DNA of 64,000 nt, taken from contig NZ_SZQL01000018.1 in the NCBI RefSeq assembly GCF_005233845.1, forward strand, positions 1 to 64,000, given 5' to 3'. Below are positions 38,108 through 45,438 of the stretch, in pieces. The stretch is from Ilyomonas limi. Its GTDB lineage: Bacteria; Bacteroidota; Bacteroidia; Chitinophagales; Chitinophagaceae. Within the stretch, counting starts at the first letter, position 1. Each line of letters begins with the position of its first letter. The notes beneath the pieces are model-generated. The model was not told the DNA's origin, did not search any database, and saw only the letters and a list, made by a program, of their open reading frames with translations. Both the position numbers and the translations under genes were made by a program.

Positions 38108-39028
38108 TTAGTCTTTTTGCAGATTGCGATACCTGGTTGGAGATACCCCAATAATCTTTGTAAAGCGCCGGGTAAAATAATAGGGATCATCAAACCCCAT
38201 GTCTATCGCAATTGCTTTTACGGAGTCATTACTTAAATCAAGCTTTTGGCTGGCACGCTGCATTTTCATCTGGATAAAATAATCAATAGGCGCATAGCCT
38301 GTTTTCTGCTTGAACAATGCGGAGAACCGCGAAGGAGAGTAGTTATACAAGCTGCTTAATTGCTGCAAAGAGATATTTTTTTGGATATTCTCCTGCATAT
38401 ATAAAATAGCCTTATCAACACAATCGTTGGTTTCGGGGTTTTTGGAAGCGAAGTGTTTGGAGTTGTGAATAAAATACGAGATAAACTGGTTAAGACACAT
38501 ATTTACAAACAGCAGGTTTTCGTAGCTATAACCTAATTCCAGTGTTTTATACATTTTTTCAAACAGTGAAAACACCTGCTCATTGCTTTTTATATAGGTA
38601 GGCTCAAAATGCTTTTCAACAATGTGCATGGAATTAAACGCGGGCAATCCATCTCCTCCAAAATGTATCCAGTAAATCGTCCAGGGGTCGTTAGGATCGC
38701 TGCCATAAGCATGCTCCACATTTTGTGGTAAAATGAAAAACTCGTTAGCATTTACTTTATAGGTCTTGTCTTTAATTTTATAAAAGCCTGCACCATCAAT
38801 ACAATAAAAGAGGAAATTTTCTTTAAGTCCTTTTTTCCGGTACGTATAATGCCCTTCCGCCTTTGGATAATAGCCCAAACCATGCAGGTACATATTCCGC
38901 ATAAAGTCGTTCTTTGTTACCAAAGCATTTAATACAGATTTGGGAATTTCAATCCGCTGGCGACCAATGCCATACCAGACATTCTTAAGAGATCCACCCT
39001 TGGAGTTTGCAGTCATACAAGCAAGCAT
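38108..39028 (-). CDS. AraC-family transcriptional regulator
   Basis: A 306-residue cytoplasmic regulator. The N-terminal cupin-like ligand-binding half (about 55-150) shows GAGFYKIKDKTYKVNANEFFILPQNVEHAYG and TIYWIHFGG; the C-terminal AraC DNA-binding domain (about 205-303) has two helix-turn-helix units, ISLQQLSSLYNYSPSRFSALFKQKTGYAP and VKAIAIDMGFDDPYYFTRRFTKIIGVSPTRYR. It most resembles sugar-responsive activators. It is the only DNA-binding regulator in the window: no hybrid two-component sensor or ECF/anti-sigma pair is present, although those are the usual regulators of such loci. It follows the Gfo/Idh gene by 32 bp and sits between the cytoplasmic cassette and the enzyme block. It is the obvious candidate to bind the 16-bp motif. 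ATGs at residues 1 and 5 are both possible starts. Confidence 0.92.
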   Translation of the reverse strand: MLACMTANSKGGSLKNVWYGIGRQRIEIPKSVLNALVTKNDFMRNMYLHGLGYYPKAEGHYTYRKKGLKENFLFYCIDGAGFYKIKDKTYKVNANEFFILPQNVEHAYGSDPNDPWTIYWIHFGGDGLPAFNSMHIVEKHFEPTYIKSNEQVFSLFEKMYKTLELGYSYENLLFVNMCLNQFISYFIHNSKHFASKNPETNDCVDKAILYMQENIQKNISLQQLSSLYNYSPSRFSALFKQKTGYAPIDYFIQMKMQRASQKLDLSNDSVKAIAIDMGFDDPYYFTRRFTKIIGVSPTRYRNLQKD

Positions 39029-39060
39029 TAATGATAATGGCGCAAGCTTAGTAAAAAAGA

Positions 39061-40140
39061 TTAAATATCTAAAGCAATGGAAGAAATTTTATCAGATTGA
39101 TAAGCAGCTTCCACGCACGCCATGGTGTATAACGCATCCTGTACCCCATTATCCGGCAATTGTTTCTCACCCGTTGCAGCCAGCATCAATTCGTTCATGG
39201 AGCCAATAAAAGCATCCGGAAACCAGGAGCCTTCCAGCTTCAACTGCTGCCATTTGCCTTGTCCATCGCTACTCTTTAAAACATATTCAAAACTATCTTT
39301 TATCCCTTCCGGGTAGTTCATCAAAGCGCCTACATTAATTTTGATAGCACCTTTTGCACCTTCTATTTTTATATAAGCATGCTGATTGTGCAAACCATAA
39401 TCGTGGGTGTGATTGGTATGAATAAAAGCTCTTGTCTGGCTACCATAATCCATGATAATATCGCTTCGTACAGAAGACAACTGTGGCATGGCTGGATGCT
39501 TAAATGTTTTGGCAATCATACCGGAAGGATTACCCAGGAAATGCCGAACAAGATCAATATAATGTATGCTATGGTAGAGTATTTCCACGCGTGGCGCCGT
39601 ATATAAAAAACTCCACAAATGCCAGGGTGTAAAAACATTGATATTAATTTCTATATCGGAGATTTCACCGAAGCGGTTTTGTACAATCATGCTGTGCGCT
39701 GCATTGATATACGGCGCATAGCGCAGTTGAAAATTAACTGCTGCAAGCATATTGTTGTTTTCCGTAAATGCAACAATTTCTTTTGCTTCCTGCAGGTTTT
39801 CACCCATTGGCTTTTGTATCAGCACATTTGCACCGTGTGGCAACTGGTGCAGCACCTCCATTATCTTGTTTGCAGGAACGGCAACATCATAAATACATTT
39901 TACTCCTGCATGTTGCACCATTTGATTAATACTTGTATACACATGGGGAATATCGAATTGCTTTGCCAGTATGCAGGCTTTATCATAATCAAGATCAAAG
40001 ATTCCGCTTACAAAAAAACCTGCTTTTTTATAGGCAGGCAAATGCGCATCTTTTACAATTCCACCAGCCCCGATGATGTATATAGGAAATCTTATTTTAG
40101 ATAGCGTTATTGATTGTTGTATGTTTAATTCATCCCGCAT
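39061..40140 (-). CDS. Gfo/Idh/MocA-family NAD(P)-dependent oxidoreductase
   Basis: A 359-residue cytoplasmic dehydrogenase. The Rossmann start is YIIGAGGIVKDAHLPAYKKAG, followed by the family's lysine motif, here IQKPMGENLQEAKE in place of the usual EKP. The C-terminal sheet domain includes FQLRYAPYINAAH and the putative catalytic region HSIHYIDLVRHFLG. Family members oxidise sugars, inositols or sugar acids, or reduce them. It sits between the lactonase-type amidohydrolase (17-bp gap) and the AraC gene. An attractive reading is oxidation of a sugar to a lactone that the next enzyme opens, as in L-fucose or L-rhamnose oxidative pathways; that pairing is inference. No signal peptide is seen. 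Confidence 0.85.
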   Translation of the reverse strand: MRDELNIQQSITLSKIRFPIYIIGAGGIVKDAHLPAYKKAGFFVSGIFDLDYDKACILAKQFDIPHVYTSINQMVQHAGVKCIYDVAVPANKIMEVLHQLPHGANVLIQKPMGENLQEAKEIVAFTENNNMLAAVNFQLRYAPYINAAHSMIVQNRFGEISDIEININVFTPWHLWSFLYTAPRVEILYHSIHYIDLVRHFLGNPSGMIAKTFKHPAMPQLSSVRSDIIMDYGSQTRAFIHTNHTHDYGLHNQHAYIKIEGAKGAIKINVGALMNYPEGIKDSFEYVLKSSDGQGKWQQLKLEGSWFPDAFIGSMNELMLAATGEKQLPDNGVQDALYTMACVEAAYQSDKISSIALDI

Positions 40141-40157
40141 TTTCTTTATCCTTTAAA

Positions 40158-41003
40158 TCACAGGTCAAGTTTATAGAAATTTGCCGCATTATCATCATAT
40201 ACTTTTTTTAAGGCTTCACTATCCAGCAAAGCAGCGAGAACAGAAGTATAGATTTCCCATGTTTTTTTATAGGAGTTTGCCAGTAAAGAAACCGGCCAGT
40301 CGCCACCACAAAAACACCGGTCTGTACTAAACGTTTCTAACACAAATGCAATATAGGGCATTGCATTCTCAACAGATAAAGAGGCATTTTCAAGACAGGT
40401 TCCAAGCCCTGAAATTTTTACATATATGTTTGGATACTTTGCAGCCTCTTTCATTAAAGCATACCAGTTCGTGCTTATCAGTAGCCGGTTAATCATTGGA
40501 TGATTCATATGATCCAACACCAGCTTAAGTGAAGGTATTTTTTCTGCAACAGCAATAGCGCAACGCAAGTGCTCATCCAATATGCCTACTACATCATAAG
40601 CGAGCTGGCAGTCAGCAACCAATTGCAAGCTTTCCATTACTTCCTTTTGCAACAGCCATTTTGAATCGGGCTCATCATGTATTAAATGCCTGATACCTTT
40701 TATATATGGCTCGTGAATATATTGTTGTGATAATATTTTTTCAGTTGCTTTCGTATCCATCAGGGGCAACCAGCCCACCACCCCTTTTATCCAGGCAGTT
40801 TGGTGTGCAACGTCCAGCATATAAGCTGTTTCTTTTAAGGTGTTGGCTGCCTGCACCAGAACACCTTTTGTAATGCCTGCCTTCTTGCGCTCAGACTCCA
40901 GTTCTTCAATAAAATAATTGCGGTTAAGTATCGTGGTATTATTATCGAGCCATTCATAGTAGGCGCGCTCAAAATTCCATATATGCACATGCGTATCTGT
41001 CAT
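40158..41003 (-). CDS. Amidohydrolase-family (L-fuconolactonase/rhamnonolactonase-type) hydrolase
   Basis: A 281-residue cytoplasmic TIM-barrel amidohydrolase of the amidohydrolase-2 group (COG3618-like). The metal-site motif DTHVHIW is at residues 3-9, with IRHLIHDEPD near 103, LVLDHMNHP near 160, a YVKISGLGT strand and CGGDWPVSL near 232 with the conserved Asp. Members hydrolyse sugar-acid lactones such as L-fucono-1,5-lactone, or related rings such as 2-pyrone-4,6-dicarboxylate. It is flanked by the Gfo/Idh dehydrogenase and two CoA-transferases, suggesting a sugar to lactone to acid to acyl-CoA sequence. The substrate is unknown; L-fucose, L-rhamnose and rarer pectic sugars are all possible. 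Confidence 0.8.
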   Translation of the reverse strand: MTDTHVHIWNFERAYYEWLDNNTTILNRNYFIEELESERKKAGITKGVLVQAANTLKETAYMLDVAHQTAWIKGVVGWLPLMDTKATEKILSQQYIHEPYIKGIRHLIHDEPDSKWLLQKEVMESLQLVADCQLAYDVVGILDEHLRCAIAVAEKIPSLKLVLDHMNHPMINRLLISTNWYALMKEAAKYPNIYVKISGLGTCLENASLSVENAMPYIAFVLETFSTDRCFCGGDWPVSLLANSYKKTWEIYTSVLAALLDSEALKKVYDDNAANFYKLDL

Positions 41004-41041
41004 AAACAGATGAAAATTATTACAGCAAATATGCGCAATTG

Positions 41042-42187
41042 TTATTGTATACCAAACTGTTGATTGATAGCGCAGGTATCCTCGCCTAATACCGGCGCAC
41101 CCTTTCCGGAAGTGAGTAGTTGTCCGTCCACCTTAAAAGGACACCGCGTGGTTTTTACCGTTAACCCTGCAGAGGTTTGCACTTCCAGCTCCATTTGTAA
41201 ACACTGGTAACCTTTTTCCTGCATCAGCATTTCATAATCCAGCACCTTAGCACACCATATATCTTTTAGTCTTAACACTGCCAGCCATTCATCCGTAGTT
41301 TTCGCTATCAAACAATCTGCTATAATGGATTTGATCTCATCGCGCCGGTTATACCATTCGGCAGGTTCCGTATATACAAGTAAATCTTTACATTGGATGA
41401 TATGTCCCAACGCTACAATATTCGTCATTGACAAAGCAAGAAAACCATTCAGGGTTTTATAGATTCCATAAGGTGCAGCGATATAAGCATTGGCATTATT
41501 AACAGCAGACCGCACCGGTAATTGCTCGCCATCATTGTAGAAGCAAGTGAGCACTTCAAACTGAAAATCCAAAATACTTTCCAGCATACTTACCTGCACC
41601 AAAGCACCTTCGCCGGTTTGTATCTGCTGATACAAGGCTGCCAGGATACCTTGTGCCAGATGCGTTCCGGCAACAATATCCACTACTGCAACGCCCATGG
41701 GTGTAGGATTTGTGTTGGCATTATTACTTAGCCAGGTAAGTCCGGATACAGATTGCAGCAACAGATCCTGACCGGGTAAATCTTTCCAGGGCCCCTCGTT
41801 GCCGTAACCGCTTATTTCACCATAAATAATAGACGGATTAAGCGCTTTTACTGTATCATAATCCAGCCCCAAACGCTTCATCACACCCGGACGAAAATTA
41901 TGAATAACCACATCTGCCTGTTGTATGAGCTCCTTTATCTTGCGTAAATCATTCGCCTCTTTTAAGTCAGCAGCATAGCTTTCTTTATTGCGGTTGATAG
42001 CATGAAAAATGGTGGACTCTCCTTCTATCCTGGTATCGGAAACATATAAGTACCTGCAGATATCTCCGGTTGAAGGCTTTTCTACTTTAATCACCCTTGC
42101 ACCCATATCTGCTAACCGCAAACTGGCGGAAGGTCCTGATAAAAACTGACTAAAATCAATTACCAATATATCTTCCAATAATCTCAT
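41042..42187 (-). CDS. Family III (CaiB/BaiF) CoA-transferase, copy A
   Basis: A 381-residue cytoplasmic family III CoA-transferase, which moves CoA between carboxylic acids. Hallmarks are the N-terminal ILVIDFSQFLSGPSASLRLADMGARVIKVE, FHAINRNKES, VVIHNFRPGVMKRLGLDY and GYGNEGPWKDLPGQDLLLQSVSGL, where Asp141 is the expected catalytic aspartate. Its start overlaps the end of copy B by 4 bp (42184-42187), so the pair is translationally coupled and could form a heteromer. The C-terminal third is the least similar between copies, with a CPFKVDGQLL motif in both. Substrates are unknown; partnership with a MaoC hydratase in the same operon is reminiscent of the mesaconyl-CoA transferase/hydratase pair of the 3-hydroxypropionate bicycle. 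Confidence 0.9.
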   Translation of the reverse strand: MRLLEDILVIDFSQFLSGPSASLRLADMGARVIKVEKPSTGDICRYLYVSDTRIEGESTIFHAINRNKESYAADLKEANDLRKIKELIQQADVVIHNFRPGVMKRLGLDYDTVKALNPSIIYGEISGYGNEGPWKDLPGQDLLLQSVSGLTWLSNNANTNPTPMGVAVVDIVAGTHLAQGILAALYQQIQTGEGALVQVSMLESILDFQFEVLTCFYNDGEQLPVRSAVNNANAYIAAPYGIYKTLNGFLALSMTNIVALGHIIQCKDLLVYTEPAEWYNRRDEIKSIIADCLIAKTTDEWLAVLRLKDIWCAKVLDYEMLMQEKGYQCLQMELEVQTSAGLTVKTTRCPFKVDGQLLTSGKGAPVLGEDTCAINQQFGIQ

Positions 42188-43353
42188 GCCATGCTTTTAA
42201 TAGTGTGCTGCTGCCCGCTGCACTCATTTTGAATCAATTCATTCTGCTCGCCCAAAGCCGGTGCTTTTACCGGTGATTGCAAATAGGCGCCATTTATTTT
42301 TATGGGACAACGGGTGGTAATAAAATGCTTTCCATTACCAAGGTCAATTCTTTGTTCCATTCCTAATTGTTTATAACCATCCTGTGTACGCAACTGGCGC
42401 CAGTCAAGTACATTCATTGCCCATATTTTATGATCATGCAACTTTTCTAACCAATACATGGTGGCATGCGTAATAAGGTGCGCTGTCAAAATATCTTTAA
42501 TGGCATCCCGCTCAACAAATGCATGCTCCTGCTTGTATTGCAGTATCGCCAAACAGTCAATTGCACTGGCTAATACATCAAGGTTGGTCATTGCAATGGC
42601 AATGTATCCATCTCCGGTTTTATATATGCCATAAGGTGGTGCCAGCAAGGGGTTGCCATTACTTACGGCACTGCGTTTTGGCTGCTTTTTGTTTGCGTAA
42701 AAAGTGGTCAACAATTCAAACTGGAAATCCAAAATACTTTCCAATAAACTCAGTTCTATCAGCGCTGGTTGCTTTGCTTTTTGCCTGCGGATGAGTGCAG
42801 CAATAATTCCCTGTACCATCTGCGCACCACAGATATAATCGGCTATGGATAAGCCAAACGGAACAGGTGCATCCTCTAAATTACCGGTTGTATAGGTTAA
42901 TCCACTAATAGCTTGTAACAACAAATCCTGCCCCGGTAAATCTTTCCATGGACCTTCATTACCATAGCCGCTGATGGTTGCATAAATGATAGATGGATTT
43001 ATTTGTTTTACACTGTTAAAGTCCAATCCATACTTCTCCATAACACCGGGACGAAAATTATGTGTAATGACATCTGCCCTTTTTATAAGCTGATGTATAA
43101 CAGCTATGCCTTCTTCATTTTTCAAATCAGCCGTTATGCTTTGTTTGTTGCGGTTGATGGTATGGAATAGGAGTGAATTATCATCTATCCACAAATTTTT
43201 GATGGCTAATTTCCTGCCGGCGTCGCCCTGTTCAGGCCGCTCTACTTTTATAACGCGTGCACCAAAGTCGGCGAGGCGCAATCCTGCAGAAGGTCCGGAG
43301 AGGTATTGACTAAATTCTAATACTGTTATTCCGTTTAAAGGCAAGTGTTTCAT
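42184..43353 (-). CDS. Family III (CaiB/BaiF) CoA-transferase, copy B
   Basis: A 389-residue paralogue of copy A with the same architecture: LEFSQYLSGPSAGLRLADFGARVIKVERP, VITHNFRPGVMEKYGLDF and GYGNEGPWKDLPGQDLLLQAISGL, with Asp143 as predicted catalytic residue. By eye the two copies are identical over long stretches of the N-terminal domain and diverge more elsewhere, which suggests an old tandem duplication and probably division of labour or a heterodimer. Both ends overlap their neighbours by 4 bp (the solute-binding protein upstream and copy A downstream), so the set is translated as a coupled unit. CoA donor and acceptor cannot be deduced. Confidence 0.9.
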   Translation of the reverse strand: MKHLPLNGITVLEFSQYLSGPSAGLRLADFGARVIKVERPEQGDAGRKLAIKNLWIDDNSLLFHTINRNKQSITADLKNEEGIAVIHQLIKRADVITHNFRPGVMEKYGLDFNSVKQINPSIIYATISGYGNEGPWKDLPGQDLLLQAISGLTYTTGNLEDAPVPFGLSIADYICGAQMVQGIIAALIRRQKAKQPALIELSLLESILDFQFELLTTFYANKKQPKRSAVSNGNPLLAPPYGIYKTGDGYIAIAMTNLDVLASAIDCLAILQYKQEHAFVERDAIKDILTAHLITHATMYWLEKLHDHKIWAMNVLDWRQLRTQDGYKQLGMEQRIDLGNGKHFITTRCPIKINGAYLQSPVKAPALGEQNELIQNECSGQQHTIKSMA

Positions 43354-44522
43354 GCTGCTGGGGTATTATCATAAATGGGTAAACTTTTCCTGTACAGGCT
43401 GTTTAGCTTATCAAGAATTGTCTTTGTATGCGTTCCTCTATTTTTTAGAAAGTCATGCAATACTTTACCGGCAGTATGCTGAAACTGCAGGTAACCTTTA
43501 TATCGCGGACGTAAATAGGCACGTTGCAATGCAGGCAAAGTGTTTTGGAAATAATGATTGCAAAACCGGTTGACTTCCTTGTTTTTCCATGCATCCAGGC
43601 AAGCAGGCTGACCACCATATTCAACATACAAGCCACGCTGCATTGCAGGCGAGGCTAACATACAGGCAACCTCCACTGCCAAATTAATATGCTTGCTGTA
43701 AGCAGATACAGCTATACCCGTACCACCTAATGTTGAACGTAACTTTGTACCATTATAACTTATTACATCATCATACGCCAGGAGTTTACTCGCATAATTT
43801 TTTCTTACATAGTTGGAATAGCCATAGGTAAAAGGGCAATACCAGTATTCATCGGCCGAACTCATCATTTCAGCTACCGCAATGGGATTGCAGGAGAACA
43901 TCAATTCATCAAGATAACTATATAATTCACCCGTCATCTCTAAAGCCTGCAAGCCGGTTTCTTCATTTATCATCTCCTCTCTGCTAGTAAAAGGCTGATG
44001 ACCACAGGCTATGCAGAAGGTGTAAAAGTTCATGAGTATATCCACCGGAATGGCAGGTATAGCCACTTTGTTTTTTTTAGCCAAAGCAATTAACTCGTCC
44101 CAACTTTGCGGTACAGGCTCCCTGTTTTCTTTCAGTAAATCTTTGCGATAGCAGCTTACGGGCGTTGCCGCATCAACAGGCAGTGCAAGCTGCGCACCAT
44201 TATAAGTATAACTCTGATAAGATAACCCTGCCGAGTCATGTAACCGATCGTCCAAAAAATGGTGATCTATGTAATTATTAAGATGAACAAAACATCCGCT
44301 GTGGTATGCTTCGCCAACAAAAGGATGGTCTATAATAAGCAGGTCGTAATCATTCGCCAGTGTTTCTACAGGAAAATCGGCAAAGGATTGTAATGATCTT
44401 TTATACCATTGCACATCCACATAAGGATGCTGCTCATGATAACGCTGGCAACAGGCAACAAGCGGTGTGAAACCTCTGCTGTGATCCCAGGTTATACCTT
44501 TCAATTCAATCATATATTGCAC
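43350..44522 (-). CDS. Solute-binding-protein-like protein (SBP family 1) without signal peptide
   Basis: A 390-residue protein with the fold signature of ABC-type sugar-binding proteins: the N-terminal lobe [55 protein letters not shown], the hinge [24 protein letters not shown] with [13 protein letters not shown], and the C-lobe [30 protein letters not shown]. It lacks any signal peptide or lipobox: the start [10 protein letters not shown] is hydrophilic, and the frame upstream is occupied by the MaoC gene (13-bp overlap). No permease or ATPase is nearby. So it is most likely cytoplasmic, as a ligand sensor, carrier or scaffold for the CoA-transferases with which it is translationally coupled. 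Its function is unknown. Confidence 0.78.
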   Translation of the reverse strand: MQYMIELKGITWDHSRGFTPLVACCQRYHEQHPYVDVQWYKRSLQSFADFPVETLANDYDLLIIDHPFVGEAYHSGCFVHLNNYIDHHFLDDRLHDSAGLSYQSYTYNGAQLALPVDAATPVSCYRKDLLKENREPVPQSWDELIALAKKNKVAIPAIPVDILMNFYTFCIACGHQPFTSREEMINEETGLQALEMTGELYSYLDELMFSCNPIAVAEMMSSADEYWYCPFTYGYSNYVRKNYASKLLAYDDVISYNGTKLRSTLGGTGIAVSAYSKHINLAVEVACMLASPAMQRGLYVEYGGQPACLDAWKNKEVNRFCNHYFQNTLPALQRAYLRPRYKGYLQFQHTAGKVLHDFLKNRGTHTKTILDKLNSLYRKSLPIYDNTPAA

Positions 44523-44953
44523 TTTTTTACTAATAAAAGGTGCTCGCAGGCCATCACCAGTTTTTCGTTCTGGTTATATACTTCCACCTTTTCTGTTATT
44601 AATCCATAGCCGGGCTTTTTATAGTCCTCCTTGGCTGCAATCGTTAAAACTGTATAAATAGTATCCCCAATGAATACAGGCAGTATAAAACGCAGACGGT
44701 TATAACCGTATGTCATAGAAGCCTCGTTAATAACCGTTGCAGTTAAGCCAATGGCAATGCTGAATATCAATGTGCCATGTGCAATCCGCTTTTTGAATGG
44801 CTGTGTTTTACACCATTCCTCATTCATGTGATGCGGAAAGAAATCGCCTGTTTGGCCGGCATGCAATACTATATCGGTTTCTGTAATGGTGCGCCCCTGG
44901 CTCACTCGCTTTTCATCAATGGCATAATCGTTAAAATATCTTGTCTGCAGCAT
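44510..44953 (-). CDS. MaoC-like hotdog-fold hydratase/dehydratase
   Basis: A 147-residue single-hotdog MaoC-type protein. I start it at 44953 ([15 protein letters not shown]); the longer frame to 45010 adds 19 residues ([12 protein letters not shown]...) outside the family profile. The hydratase motif is complete: [19 protein letters not shown] supplies the catalytic Asp and His, followed by [15 protein letters not shown]. The family hydrates or dehydrates acyl-CoA thioesters, such as (R)-enoyl-CoA or mesaconyl-CoA. It is the first gene of the cassette and overlaps the solute-binding protein gene by 13 bp. Its leader carries a 15-of-16 copy of the shared motif (45031-45046). Partnership with the two CoA-transferases indicates a CoA-dependent step on an organic acid. 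Confidence 0.87.
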   Translation of the reverse strand: MLQTRYFNDYAIDEKRVSQGRTITETDIVLHAGQTGDFFPHHMNEEWCKTQPFKKRIAHGTLIFSIAIGLTATVINEASMTYGYNRLRFILPVFIGDTIYTVLTIAAKEDYKKPGYGLITEKVEVYNQNEKLVMACEHLLLVKKCNI

Positions 44954-45030
44954 AATAAATAAACGTCCTGAAATGTGGTACAAATTACTATGTATGCTAC
45001 AGGCAAACAATGACAGATAATAATAACAAG

Positions 45031-45046
45031 ATGGATTATTTTCCTA
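45031..45046 (+). promoter_or_regulatory. 16-bp motif variant ATGGATTATTTTCCTA upstream of the MaoC/CoA-transferase cassette
   Basis: Only one base differs from the 28158 and 50777 copies (C for A at position 13). It is 78-93 bp before the MaoC start at 44953, a distance comparable with the other copies. This ties the cytoplasmic cassette to the same putative regulon as susC and the glycosidases. Confidence 0.5.
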
Positions 45047-45438
45047 CATCATCACAAACACAATTATCTTTTTGTATAGCATCAACGAAAACATTCCGTT
45101 CATAAAAAGATAGAAGAACTATCCTCCCCACAACCAGTCAGAAAACAAGACGACGCCCATCAACAACCTAAAAAACATTAATTTTAATAAACTGTCCGCC
45201 GGTATATTGTAGCATCAGGATTATCAACATCCACTGTATAGCTAATTTTAAGATGAGACATAGTTTATAAGAAGCCATGCTGAAAGTCATACCAAAGCCG
45301 TAGCTTTCTTATAACAGCCTGGGATATTTCGCTCATCCTATGTTTTTTACAGCGATTGGTAATATAAAAACCAGGGAAAAAGCAAGGGTATAGAGAAGAA
45401 TGTAAATACACACTATCATACCATTAAGTGCAAACGTA
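45047..45438. other. Gene-free gap of about 390 bp
   Basis: This stretch lies between the MaoC leader and the end of the broken GH78 gene. It is moderately AT-rich, has no convincing open frame, no T-tailed hairpin and no repeat that I recognise. It could hold the MaoC promoter's upstream region or the GH78 3' untranslated sequence. I see nothing else in it. Confidence 0.5.

Noticed and set aside
43350-44522. Part of an ABC sugar transporter
   Set aside because: No permease or ATPase gene is within the window and the protein has no export signal.
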